Origin: Neorhodopirellula lusitana
GTDB taxonomy: Bacteria > Planctomycetota > Planctomycetia > Pirellulales > Pirellulaceae
DNA length: 46,204 nucleotides
Direction: 5' to 3'
Assembly (NCBI RefSeq): GCF_900182915.1
Contig: NZ_FXUG01000026.1
Coordinates: 1 to 46,204 of the forward strand
In this document: in pieces, positions 35,399 through 44,246 of the stretch
Numbering within the stretch: the stretch's first letter is position 1
Layout: the number at the start of each line of letters is the position of its first letter
Notes under the pieces: generated by a model
What the model saw: the letters and a program-made list of their open reading frames with translations, nothing else
What the model was told of the DNA's origin: nothing
The model's database searches: none
Program-made: the position numbers and the translations under genes

Positions 35399-35620
35399 CA
35401 GACGGTTATTCTACCGAGTCTGCCAAGGTGCGAACGCGAAGGAAGGGGTGCAATCGGCGAAGTAACGTCGAATTTCAGCTATTTGCTCGCACGGTGGCGA
35501 GAAGCGGAATGGCAAGAAGAGGAGCAATTGGCGGCGAAGACGGGGCTCGACGTCAGCCCGCACCAAGTCGATCGAGGAGTGGGTTTAACGCCACGATGGT
35601 TCGGCAAACCAGCTTCCTGA
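35399..35620 (+). pseudogene. possible gene remnant, C-terminal fragment
   Basis: An open frame of 73 codons with no ATG, starting after a stop at 35396. Its second half reads like real protein: FSYLLARWREAEWQEEEQLA, then GLDVSPHQVDRGVGLTPRWF, ending KPAS. No family was recognised. It may be the tail of a gene whose 5' part was lost, or may use a non-ATG start such as the CTG at 35420. Confidence 0.3.
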
Positions 35621-35783
35621 GTAGAACGATTGTCCTCAATCGTTTGGGAGCATGCTGTCGCGTGCCAATCCCAGGTGCTTGAGACAAACGCTCTACAATG
35701 ACGTCGTGCAAACAGGATCTTGAATAGGTGAGAAGCTCTCTGCCGAACGACTTTTCTTATCGCACTTGTTGCTAAAGAACATT

Positions 35784-35886
35784 GAGCCACAGAGAGCACG
35801 GAGGCTCGCAGAGTTGCCGGGCTGCTACTTATTCGGGTATTCGACTCCTCACCGCTCTCTGAGTCCTCTTAAACTCTGTGGCTAAC
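35784..35886. repeat. CACAGAG hairpin repeat, copy 1
   Basis: The left arm GAGCCACAGAGAGCACGGAG pairs imperfectly with the right arm ending CTCTGTGGCTAAC. The loop contains GCTGCTACTTATTCGGGT, a sequence found in other copies. The family is also seen near 36820-36910, 37105-37215, 38780-38990, 43390-43445 and 45772-45872. Confidence 0.7.
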
Positions 35887-36132
35887 CCAGTCCTGAGCCC
35901 ACGACATTTCATCAAATGTCCGCGAATGGAAGGATGAAATACCATCAGCCGGAGAACCATACAGAGGAACAAGGGCAACAGACTGGTTCTTGAACTGCCG
36001 GCGTCAAAACTCCCGTTTTCCAACTACCTACATCAGATTTTCCCGTGCAACCAATGGGGAAATCTCGATCGGACGTTTGTCATTGCCTGTTTAAGAGTGC
36101 TGACCTATCGGAACGCCGCGTGGTCAAGCCAC

Positions 36133-36621
36133 TCACACTTTCTTGAATCTCCAAGCGTTTTTAGGCAAGCTGATGTCTGGGTTGGCTTTCGCCAACGCGG
36201 CATAAAGCTTGGTTCGGTTGTAGTGGTAGTTTTGCGTGATCTGAATCCAATCATCCGCGGTGGTTTGCATCATGATGGAGCTGAAATCTCGCTTGTGCGT
36301 TTGCTTGATCTCGATAATTTCATTGACGGGAACCGAGAACGAAAAGGTCCGCGAGAGTGGATCGAAGACTTCAAAAACTTCCTCGGTCACCACCATGCGG
36401 AAGGTTTGGTTTCGGATCCAAAGATAGATGGCAAGGACCAACAAGCAGACCTCAACCACCGGGGTGACAATATTCAGCCAGTACAAAAGCTGCTCGCGTT
36501 CCTCGGACGGGGCGAGAAACGTTCGTGCCGCGAGATACATCACCAGCAACACGATCATGTTCAATAGCAAGATCATCGAGGTTCGACGCTGTCGACTCTC
36601 GTATCGATAGAGTTCATTCAT
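36133..36621 (-). CDS. two-helix membrane protein with PH-like domain, hypothetical
   Basis: 162 residues. After a charged start come two membrane helices (about 15-31 and 47-68), then a soluble C-terminal part (MVVTEEVFEVFDPLSR, VPVNEIIEIKQ, DDWIQITQNYHYN) with the strand pattern of bacterial PH-like domains in small membrane proteins. No named family is certain. It stands alone between repeat-filled spaces, with no co-directional neighbour close enough for an operon. Confidence 0.7.
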   Translation of the reverse strand: MNELYRYESRQRRTSMILLLNMIVLLVMYLAARTFLAPSEEREQLLYWLNIVTPVVEVCLLVLAIYLWIRNQTFRMVVTEEVFEVFDPLSRTFSFSVPVNEIIEIKQTHKRDFSSIMMQTTADDWIQITQNYHYNRTKLYAALAKANPDISLPKNAWRFKKV

Positions 36622-37809
36622 ACGGGCATTTCGAAACGAATGGAGTCACGGATTCCGATGGCAGGCAACGGGTTTGGCGAAACAGTCCGCCTTGCTATCA
36701 ATATAAGAGATTCTCGTCATCGAACCCGCATGACCAATGTCAAACCTCACATCCTTGCACGTGCTACTGGTCTTGGTAAGACCACCTTTCGCAAAGGCTT
36801 GGCGAGGAAGCGAGGGAGATACGGAGGGGAACAGAGTAGCAGGGCTGCTACTTTTTCGGGTCTTCGTCCCCACACGATTCTTCTCTGTGTCCCGATTTAC
36901 CTGTGTGGCCAACCCAGTCCTGAGCCCGCGACATCGCATCAGGATTCTGCTAGTAGAAAGAAGAACGACATCATCGAGAGAGCAAATCAGCGGAAGAGAA
37001 GAACATAGTGGCAGCATCAAACTTCTCGGCATCCGAACTCCGCCTTCTTTCCATACTTCATGTTGATCATGTAGCTGATATTCTCCGGCGTAGCGTTTGG
37101 TGACTAGCAATCCCACGCTTGTTCTTGTTACACCTGTTGCTGAAGAATATGGAGCCATAGAAATACGGAAGACCACAGAGTTTGCAGCCTGCTCCTTCCT
37201 CGGATAGTCGGTTTTCTCGAAGCGATTAATGTGCGATCAGTGGAAATGAGTGTTCCTGCGTACGAAGTTCGGGGAATACTAATCGGCGCTAATTTAACAC
37301 TCAATTGTATGGACCGATGTCAAATCACCCAGTCCAAAAGTACCGCCGATAAGACCACTCACCGCACCTCTCGCTGCTTGAACTCGTTCTGTAGAACACA
37401 CGGGCGATCGAACACACGGACAATCGAACACACGGGAACGGCAGGGGGCTCCCTTTCCAGTAAAGCAGAGTGCAACCGGAGAGTCTCCCACCCTTGAGCC
37501 AGCGCTCAACGACTTGCACTGACCACTTGGCGTCCAACACCTCTTCTGCCCCACTCCAAAAGACATCAAAGAGGCCGGATCTGTTCATCAGGCCGAGCCG
37601 AGCAGGTTGAGTTACTCACCAGCAGATTAACGGATCGCCAACCTCGTCAGGCTTCCCCTTATGGGGCTTTCGGTCTCATTCGTCGCTCGTTAGGGACTGG
37701 CAAAACGAGGCTGCGAAATTCACCCTGTTATTCCTGGGCGGTCCGCGATACCACGTCGAACTGTATTGATGCAAATCAATGACCGTTTCCAGGCACCAAG
37801 ATATTTTGG
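36622..37809. other. 1.2-kb intergenic region of repeats
   Basis: No gene is recognised. It contains two diverged pieces of the CACAGAG repeat family (about 36820-36960 and 37105-37215) and a three-copy 16-bp tandem repeat at 37394-37440. Several short open frames at 37290-37590 (minus) overlap each other and have Cys/Ser/Arg-rich composition typical of non-coding DNA. The promoter for the carbonic anhydrase gene should lie in the last 200 bp. Confidence 0.55.
37394..37440. repeat. 16-bp tandem repeat, about three copies
   Basis: GAACACACGG recurs at 37394, 37410 and 37426, a strict 16-bp period, with spacers GCGATC, ACAATC and GAACG. It is a short variable-number-type repeat. Its function is unknown. 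Confidence 0.75.
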
Positions 37810-38559
37810 ATGGCTTCCATGAGAATCCCAAGTATTCAGCACGCGAGGTCTTTCGCGGTCGCTACCGGTTTGTTTTTCGGCGCAACCGCTGTTGTGGCAA
37901 CTCCACCGACCGGGACGTCGTCAAAGGTTCACGCCAAATCAGCCGAGCAGCAGGCAACTATCGTCTCGGCGGAAGCCGCGTTGCTGAAACTCAAGCAAGG
38001 AAACGAGCGATTTTTGTCGGGGAAAGCCGAGCATCCGCATGTGGATCCGGCCTGGCGGAGCAAGCTTGCCAGTGGACAGCGACCATTCGCGACCATTCTT
38101 GGCTGTAGCGATTCACGCGTCACTCCAGCATTGATTTTTGATGAAGGGCTTGGTGACCTATTCGTCATCCGTGTCGCCGGCAACATCGTCGACGAGCCTG
38201 TCTTAGCGAGCATCGAGTATGCGGTCGAGTACCTCGACACGCGACTGGTTGTGGTGCTCGGTCACGAAAAGTGTGGGGCGGTCACTGCGGCAATGCAGCA
38301 TCTATCAAGCGACGAACCCCGCGAACTGATTGCATTGGTTGAACATATCCACAATCAGGTTTGTACGCACCACGATGGTGAACCGGATGTCGATGAATCG
38401 ACTGACCTTGACACCGTGGTACTCAAGAACACGCGACGCTCACAACGCACTTTGCAATTGAGTTCCGAACTGCAGCGTGTTGCCGAAAAACATCCCGTCA
38501 AGATTGTCGCTGCGATCTATGACTTAGAGGGCCGTGTTCGTTGGATCGATGAGAAGTAG
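37810..38559 (+). CDS. exported beta-class carbonic anhydrase
   Basis: 249 residues. An N-terminal signal-like segment (SFAVATGLFFGATAVVA, residues 14-30) suggests export. The beta-CA core follows: zinc ligands C99, H152 and C155 in ILGCSDSRV and LGHEKCGAV, with the catalytic Asp-Arg pair D101/R103 and RVAGNIVDEP. It catalyses reversible CO2 hydration. It is longer than cytoplasmic forms because of the signal and linker. The ATG at 37810 is used; Met4 is an alternative. It has no operon partner. Confidence 0.92.
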   Translation: MASMRIPSIQHARSFAVATGLFFGATAVVATPPTGTSSKVHAKSAEQQATIVSAEAALLKLKQGNERFLSGKAEHPHVDPAWRSKLASGQRPFATILGCSDSRVTPALIFDEGLGDLFVIRVAGNIVDEPVLASIEYAVEYLDTRLVVVLGHEKCGAVTAAMQHLSSDEPRELIALVEHIHNQVCTHHDGEPDVDESTDLDTVVLKNTRRSQRTLQLSSELQRVAEKHPVKIVAAIYDLEGRVRWIDEK

Positions 38560-39190
38560 ACGCGACTGAAAAGGGATACGGAGCTAAATGAAAATCGGCA
38601 AGATTCCAATGCCTCAGACCTCTTTGTTGGGGGCATCGGTTGGTAAAGGTCGTACTCTCGGCCGTCCGCAAGGTCGCATTGTTAATTCAAAATCCAGCCG
38701 TCAGGCGATGGAATCGACCCAGCCTTCATCCCCCCAGCCGTCATCGCTCAGCGGTGCCCTACGCTGAGCGCTGTTGCGGACTGCTACTTTTTCGGGTCTT
38801 CGTCTCCACACAATTCTTCTCTGTGCTCCTCTTTACCTCTGTGGCTAACCCAGTCCTGAGCTCATCACATTGCACTCGAATTTCGCCCTCTTCCATACGC
38901 CTGTTCTTGCTGCACCTGTTTCTGAAAGAGATTGAGCCACAGAGAGCACGGAGGGGCACAGAGTAGCCAGCCAGCTCATTGCTTGGATATTCGTTTCCCG
39001 ACGATTGCCCCTGTGCTAGTCCACCTCAGGTTGCTGACGCGGTGGTTGATCCTGCGATCGCCGATCAAAGCGTGACCATCAGCCGCTGTCGCGTTTGAGC
39101 AGGGTTTCGAGATTGCCCAATCCAAATGCTTTGGCGCCCACCGGGTAGAATGGGTACAAGTCCCACCCCCTATCCCGCCGGAGCCAACTC
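38560..39190. other. 630-bp intergenic region with CACAGAG repeats
   Basis: No gene is seen. A right arm of the CACAGAG family (about 38780-38860) precedes a left arm (38931-38963), the reverse of the order in copy 1. The two arms could pair across about 80 nt. The last 200 bp should hold the promoter of the metallophosphoesterase gene. Confidence 0.55.
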
Positions 39191-40114
39191 GTGCCGATCC
39201 ATCAGATCCCCCAATCTCGTCGTGGATTTTTGAAGACCACAGCAATCGGAGGCGGCACCGCATTGCTGTGGTCAGCGACGCAAACGGCCTCTGCTGCCAG
39301 CGATAATGCCACCGTGTTCGCCCTCCTCTCGGACACGCACATCCCCAGTTCGCCTGATCGAACATCGCGGGGCGCGAACATGACTGAAAACCTGCAACAA
39401 GTGATCGGTGAAGTCCTCACTCGCAAAACACCGCCGTCCGATTTGATTGTCAACGGCGATTGCGCGCACCTGAAAGGCTTGCCTGGGGACTATCAAAATT
39501 TTGTCCGTTGCCTGGGACCTGCGCAGCAGGCAGGGATTGCGTTGCACCTGACGATGGGGAATCACGACGACCGACAACCGCTGTACGATGCACTGTCAGA
39601 CCAGCGACCAACCGCGACGCCAGTGATGTCGAAGCATGTCAGCGTCATCGAAACACCGCATGCCAATTGGTTTTTGCTCGACTCCTTATTCCGCGTCAAC
39701 GTGGTGACGGGGGAACTCGGTGAGGCACAGATCGATTGGCTCGCCGAGCAACTCGATGCCCGCAGCAACAAGCCTGCGATTGTGATGACGCACCACACAC
39801 CACAGTTCACGGCGCCCCAAGAGGACAAGCCGTGGAACGGAATCTCCGACACGGAAAGGTTGTTCGAGGTCTTGGACAGCCGCAAACAGGTCAAAGCTTA
39901 TCTGTATGGTCACTCGCATCACTGGTCCCACAGCCAACGTGGCCATTTCCACATGATCAACCTTCCGCCTGTGGCCTACCTGTTCAACAAGAAAGATCCC
40001 AACGGATGGGTTGAAGCCGTGTTGACGGACAACGCAATGCGTTTGGAACTGCGAACCCTCAATCCCCAGCACCCGCTTGCAGGTGAAACCATCGAGGTAC
40101 CATGGGCGAGCTAG
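39191..40114 (+). CDS. Tat-exported calcineurin-like metallophosphoesterase
   Basis: 307 residues. The N-terminus has a twin-arginine signal (SRRGFLKTTAIGGG, R10-R11) with a hydrophobic stretch and cleavage near ASA-ASD. The metallophosphoesterase motifs are in order: LLSDTHIP (D48, H50), VNGDCAH (D90), MGNHDDR (N124-D126), MTHHTPQ and GHSHHW. These bind two metals. Substrates in the family range from nucleotides to phosphodiesters and are not known here. Folding before Tat export fits metal loading in the cytoplasm. A decayed copy of its 3' end occurs at 43302-43390. Confidence 0.92.
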   Translation: MPIHQIPQSRRGFLKTTAIGGGTALLWSATQTASAASDNATVFALLSDTHIPSSPDRTSRGANMTENLQQVIGEVLTRKTPPSDLIVNGDCAHLKGLPGDYQNFVRCLGPAQQAGIALHLTMGNHDDRQPLYDALSDQRPTATPVMSKHVSVIETPHANWFLLDSLFRVNVVTGELGEAQIDWLAEQLDARSNKPAIVMTHHTPQFTAPQEDKPWNGISDTERLFEVLDSRKQVKAYLYGHSHHWSHSQRGHFHMINLPPVAYLFNKKDPNGWVEAVLTDNAMRLELRTLNPQHPLAGETIEVPWAS

Positions 40115-40633
40115 CGGAAGCAAAGGATTGATGGGACCGATTCTCTTCCATAGGGCAAGGAATTCGAAAGCTCGAACCCAATCCACCGCTGTTGTCACCA
40201 TGGCCGCTGCCGCGACTTCCCGGGCGGATCGAGCGAGTCACTCTATCGCATTCGTAAAAAGAATTGGCAGCGGTCCGTCTTTCAGCCCAGGGTAGCAAGC
40301 CCCATTGAGATGAAGGCTAAACCGACTCGATTGCATGCCGACTTAACCTAGAGTCAACTAAACGCTAGCGGGTTTGCAAGAGGGGTCGCTGCTCCTGAAA
40401 AGACATTCAGGCTTGACCCGTTTGATCACTCCCACAATCGAAAAGTCTGGGTTGGCAACCGCACCAAAATCGGAGCATTGGCCCAAGCAAGAATCATGAG
40501 TGTGATGCAAACTTGCAAGCAACGGCTGGCTGATCCATTCGACTTCATCCGTCGTCAACTGACCGCGACAACCCCGTTAGCCCTGCCACTTCCCATCGTG
40601 GCACGGTAAACAATTACTCCTATGGAAGGTCAA
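40115..40633. other. 520-bp convergent intergenic region, no gene seen
   Basis: This lies between the converging phosphoesterase and MFS genes. A 66-codon minus-strand frame at 40358-40558 has no recognisable family and is not called. No strong terminator hairpin with a T-run was found. Confidence 0.5.
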
Positions 40634-42040
40634 TCAACCCTCCATATCTTCCAGTTCGATTCCTTTGGTCTCTTTAACGTATTTGATAACGAAAAAGATC
40701 GAGATGACAGCGCCGGCGGTATAAAGACCGTATGCGCCGCCAAGCCCAATGGCTGCAAGCAGCATTGGAAATGACCAAGTCACAAGGAAGTTTGCTCCCC
40801 ACTGTGCCAAACCGGCAATAGCCAGTGCAGAACCGCGGATCTGATTAGGAAACATTTCGCCCAGCATAACCCACATGATCGGTCCCCAAGATACATTGAA
40901 GAACACGGCATAGACAATCAGCGAGACCAATGCGATCGGTCCAGTCGCGGATGTCAGAGCTAAGTTTCCTTCCACAACACCCGCGGTGGCGAAAACGAAT
41001 GCAATGATGCCCAGTGAGATCGCCATACCGATTGAACCGATCAGCAACAGCGGTTTGCGACCGACTTTGTCTACCAGAACCGTCGCGACCACACACGCGG
41101 CAATACAGAAACCATTGGTGATCACAGTGGTAAGCAGCGCCTGCCCCTCAGAAAAACCGGCTGCCTGCCAAACCACGGCGCTATAGTAGAATACAACATT
41201 GATCCCCACAAACTGCTGGAACACCGCTAGACCAATGCCCACCCAAACAATTGGTCGTACGCCATAGTTTGAATCAACGATATCTTTCAGACGAGGTTTA
41301 TGATGGTCTCCGGCTAAGGAATTGTTGATCTCCTCGTATTTGGCTTCGGCATGCTCCGCTCCCATCAGACGAGCCAGTACGGCTACCGCCTTATCTTTCT
41401 TGCCAGTAGCCACTAGGAAACGTGGACTTTCCGGAATCAGTAGCAAGGCAAAGAAGAAGAGGATTGACGGTGCGAGTTCAATCCAGAACATCCAACGCCA
41501 AGCATCGAATCCCAACGCGAATTCCGATGTTGAGCCACCGGCCGTTTTGGCAATAACGAAATTGCTCAGGGCTGAAACGAAGAGTCCAGAGATAATGGCA
41601 ATCTGCTGAATCGAGGACAGTGTTCCACGATATTTCGCAGGAGCAACCTCGCTGATGTATGCCGGGGCCAAGACGCTGGCCGCGCCGACCGCTAATCCAC
41701 CAATCAATCGGTAGACGATAAACTCAGCTGTGCCTTGTGCAATGCCGGAACCCCAAGCACTCACGGAGAAGAAGACCGCGGCAACAATCAGAATGGAACG
41801 TCGTCCAGCTCTATCCGCTAACGTCCCCGCGAAAAATGCTCCGGCGGCACAACCCAGTAGCATGGAAGCGACAGCAAAGCCGGTTCCGGCACTGTTAGAT
41901 CCGAAAGCCGAAGAAAGACCATCAACTGTTCCGTTGATTACCCCGCTATCGAATCCGAATAGGAACCCTCCAATCGTCGCAACGATACTGATTAGGATTA
42001 CAAATCCCATGTTCGTCGTGTCTATTTTATCTGACACCAA
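40634..42040 (-). CDS. MFS sugar porter (XylE/AraE-like sugar:H+ symporter)
   Basis: 468 residues with about 12 membrane helices. Sugar-porter signatures are GGFLFGFDSGVINGT in helix 1, LADRAGRRSIL between helices 2 and 3, the VLAPAYISEVAPAKYRG motif, LIPESPRFLV after helix 6, and VFYYSAVVW in helix 7. It should import a monosaccharide such as xylose, arabinose or glucose with protons. It starts 60 bp after the stop of a secreted GH43 glycosidase on the same strand, so the pair probably releases and takes up pentoses. Confidence 0.92.
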   Translation of the reverse strand: MVSDKIDTTNMGFVILISIVATIGGFLFGFDSGVINGTVDGLSSAFGSNSAGTGFAVASMLLGCAAGAFFAGTLADRAGRRSILIVAAVFFSVSAWGSGIAQGTAEFIVYRLIGGLAVGAASVLAPAYISEVAPAKYRGTLSSIQQIAIISGLFVSALSNFVIAKTAGGSTSEFALGFDAWRWMFWIELAPSILFFFALLLIPESPRFLVATGKKDKAVAVLARLMGAEHAEAKYEEINNSLAGDHHKPRLKDIVDSNYGVRPIVWVGIGLAVFQQFVGINVVFYYSAVVWQAAGFSEGQALLTTVITNGFCIAACVVATVLVDKVGRKPLLLIGSIGMAISLGIIAFVFATAGVVEGNLALTSATGPIALVSLIVYAVFFNVSWGPIMWVMLGEMFPNQIRGSALAIAGLAQWGANFLVTWSFPMLLAAIGLGGAYGLYTAGAVISIFFVIKYVKETKGIELEDMEG

Positions 42041-42100
42041 ATTTTCCGCTGCTCAAGTTTGAAATTGAAGGGTGGGTTCTGTAAGCCTAGTCCTCTCGAT

Positions 42101-43021
42101 TTACGGTAAGACACTCGGCGTTTGCTCAACCATATTCATGGTGCCGTCTTCATTGAACGTGACCTTGTCGAAGCAAATCGAGCGGTTGCCTTTCCTTCCA
42201 CCGGATAGGTCCGCGTTGTGATAGAACAGGTACCACTGTCCCTTGTATTCAACCACCGATCCGTGCGTCGTTAGAGCGCTCGTTTTCTTCAGAATGATGC
42301 CTTTGCTCTCCCACGGTCCTAACGGACTACTGCTCATCGCATAATTCATTTGATGGCCGCCCGGCGAGCTATCCGGATAGATCAGGTAATAGATCTCATC
42401 TCGTTTGAACACGAATGGACCTTCGCGGAGGCCCTTGAGGTCAGTCTGTCGAACCATTTCCCCTTCAATTTCCATCATGTTGTCGTTGAGCTTGGCGGCG
42501 TACGTTTTGACACGTTTCACCGCGTACAGATACGCCTGCCCATCATCATCGATATAGACACAGGGATCGCAAAATCCGTTGCCACCTTTTACAAAACCCT
42601 GCACCTTAAAATCGGAAGCTGGTTTGTCGCTGGTGGCAACACCAATCTCCCACTCTTGGTCGGTGTTGTAGTGAGGGAAATAGTAGTAATAGAGACCATC
42701 CTTGTAGACGCAGTCCGGTGCCCACATGCGACCAGGACCTCCGCTCCACTCCACGTCACGCGAATGAAGAATCTCTCCGTGATCCTTCCATGTAATCATG
42801 TCGTCGGTGGAAAAGACATGATAGCCATCCATGGATCGATACCCTTTTCCTTTAATGTCGGTCGACGGATAAACATACAGTCGTCCGTCTTCCCAGACAT
42901 GTGCCGATGGGTCGGCGGTGAACATGTGCTTGACGATCGGGTTCGAAGCCCGCTCTTCCGCATTTAATACCGGGACCGCAAATAGAATGAACGCAATTGA
43001 TAGCAGTGTCGTTTGTCGCAT
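42101..43021 (-). CDS. secreted glycoside hydrolase family 43 enzyme
   Basis: 306 residues from the ATG at 43021, with GAGGA upstream and a signal peptide (QTTLLSIAFILFAVPVLNA, cut near residue 21); the frame stays open to 43150 but that extension would bury the signal. GH43 catalytic residues are visible in the five-bladed propeller: Asp in FTADPSAH (D37), the second Asp in GFCDPCVYID, and the general-acid Glu in GLREGPFVF. The family comprises arabinofuranosidases, xylosidases and arabinanases; specificity cannot be told. It is upstream of the sugar porter and transcribed with it. Confidence 0.92.
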   Translation of the reverse strand: MRQTTLLSIAFILFAVPVLNAEERASNPIVKHMFTADPSAHVWEDGRLYVYPSTDIKGKGYRSMDGYHVFSTDDMITWKDHGEILHSRDVEWSGGPGRMWAPDCVYKDGLYYYYFPHYNTDQEWEIGVATSDKPASDFKVQGFVKGGNGFCDPCVYIDDDGQAYLYAVKRVKTYAAKLNDNMMEIEGEMVRQTDLKGLREGPFVFKRDEIYYLIYPDSSPGGHQMNYAMSSSPLGPWESKGIILKKTSALTTHGSVVEYKGQWYLFYHNADLSGGRKGNRSICFDKVTFNEDGTMNMVEQTPSVLP

Positions 43022-43301
43022 GGAGATCCTCAAAGTGTCGGGTGACTGACTTATATTGCAGGCGAAGATTGTAACACCTATGAAGATCGAGATCACGCTT
43101 CGGTGCATGATCTTTTGGACGACACGATTCAGCTCGGATGCCAAAGCCAATTTTGGTGCCGTCTGTTCATTCTGCTACTCCTTTGGATGAATGTCCGTTT
43201 TTGCGAGTGCGCAGAGTCTTTAGATTGGTAAATACCAGTTCTTCCAAGCCCTCCGGTTAGAAATGTTTTGAATCTCACCCGGTTTCCCGCCGGAGCCATC
43301 G

Positions 43302-43390
43302 CCGCCATTTCCACATGATCACCCTTCCGCCAGTGGCCTACGTATTCAACAAGAATAGCCCCCTACGCCCGGGTTGAAGCCGTGTTGTCG
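43302..43390 (+). pseudogene. decayed duplicate of the metallophosphoesterase 3' end
   Basis: The bases match 39941-40029 of the phosphoesterase gene with scattered changes: shared runs include CCATTTCCACATGATCA, GTGGCCTAC, TTCAACAAGAA and GGGTTGAAGCCGTGTTG. Translation begins HMITLPPVAYVFNK against HMINLPPVAYLFNK, then is disrupted. It ends exactly where the first 220-bp direct repeat starts. Confidence 0.75.
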
Positions 43391-43615
43391 ACTATTCTTC
43401 TGCTCTCCTCTCTGTGATCCCCAGTGCCTCCGTGGTTAACCGATCCCCGAGTCCCGCCGCATCACACCCGAAGTCCGCTATCCAACACTGATCCGTCTTA
43501 ACCAAAACGCAATTCCGAGCATCCGGCGACAATCTGGTGTGTCGCGTCGAGGGGAAATGTGGCCGACATTTTTTCAGCGTTTAGGATCTCACCGCCTGGA
43601 ATCGGTACCGGACAC
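43390..43615. repeat. 220-bp direct repeat, left copy
   Basis: This is homologous to 45825-46046 in the same orientation. Shared blocks include TTCTTCTGCTCTC, TCTCTGTGATCCCC, GCCTCCGTGGTTAACCGATC, CACCCGAAGTCCGCT, GGCCGACAT and TCTCACCGCCTGGA before CGGTACCG. The central 60 bp are diverged. Confidence 0.75.
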
Positions 43616-43666
43616 GAATAGCACGGGCTTAGGCCTAAGCCATTCGTTCACGACTCGGTTGGAGTC

Positions 43667-43780
43667 AAGGCTTTAGCCGATCGCAGCTGATTCCAAGTCA
43701 CCAGGCCAACTCCAGCTTCATGCTTCCGAAAATATCCGGGTGCTATTTGGGGGAAGGTGTATGGAATCGGCTAAAGCCTT
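43667..43780. repeat. inverted repeat, 15-bp perfect arms
   Basis: AAGGCTTTAGCCGAT (43667-43681) is the exact complement of ATCGGCTAAAGCCTT (43766-43780), with an 84-bp spacer. It is adjacent to the related GGCACGGGCTTA elements and probably belongs to a dispersed palindromic repeat. Confidence 0.75.
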
Positions 43781-43895
43781 GGCTCGAACGGTTTGGTTGA
43801 GAAAAAGGCGACCATTTCCGTTTCCATCTCATCGGCGGGTTGAGGCGACCCGCACGATGCGGTGGCGGGATCGATCATAGGGGCCAGGCCTGAAC

Positions 43896-44012
43896 GGCAC
43901 GGGCTTAAGCTGCTCTGATCTAGATGCAGTGCCATTCGTGCCATGCACCCACTTTCGCTCGCAACCCGAACCGAAAATGTTACGCCACAGAATCTTAGGC
44001 TTATGCCCGTGC
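43896..44012. repeat. inverted GGCACGGGC(T/A)TAAGC repeat
   Basis: GGCACGGGCTTAAGC at 43896-43910 pairs with GCTTATGCCCGTGCC near 43999-44012 with one mismatch. A third GCACGGGCTTA copy lies at 43621, followed by CTTAGGCCTAAG. Confidence 0.65.
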
Positions 44013-44246
44013 CATTCGGTACCGGAAATCTTTTTGACACCCTCGCCCTTCCTTTTAGAAAAGAGAAGATCGCCAGAAAGAAGAAAGTTGACTGAGTGGT
44101 GAATTGATGTGGCGCAGCGAGCTACGGTTTCGCTTGACGGTGGTCGCGAAAGGGGGTCCAATCGCCAGTCCAATGCAATGGTTTGGGGGACAGGATCCCA
44201 AGCCAGCAATCACGCTCGATGGGTTACTCAGGTTAAGATTTCTGCC

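Larger units (their letters stand above)
35363..36132. other. 770-bp intergenic region with a coding remnant and a hairpin repeat
   Basis: The first 260 bp hold a protein-like frame without an ATG (listed separately). The remainder holds a copy of the CACAGAG hairpin repeat at about 35784-35886 and its AACCCAGTCCTGAGC tail. No complete gene is seen. The promoter of the large minus-strand operon should be in the left part. Confidence 0.55.
43022..44246. other. 1.2-kb divergent intergenic region packed with repeats
   Basis: This contains the phosphoesterase gene fragment (43302-43390), the first copy of the 220-bp direct repeat (43390-43615), an inverted pair AAGGCTTTAGCCGAT/ATCGGCTAAAGCCTT (43667-43681 and 43766-43780), a GGCACGGGC inverted pair (43896-43910 and about 43999-44012) and two CGGTACCG elements. 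Promoters for GH43 (left) and for the asparaginase gene (right) should lie at the two ends. No complete gene is seen. Confidence 0.6.

Noticed and set aside
37294..37588. Two overlapping minus-strand frames of about 90 codons
   Set aside because: They cross the 16-bp tandem repeat and show Cys/Ser/Arg-rich composition without domains.
40358..40558. 66-codon minus-strand frame between the phosphoesterase and MFS genes
   Set aside because: No recognisable family, no ribosome-binding site, and it lies in a convergent gap.
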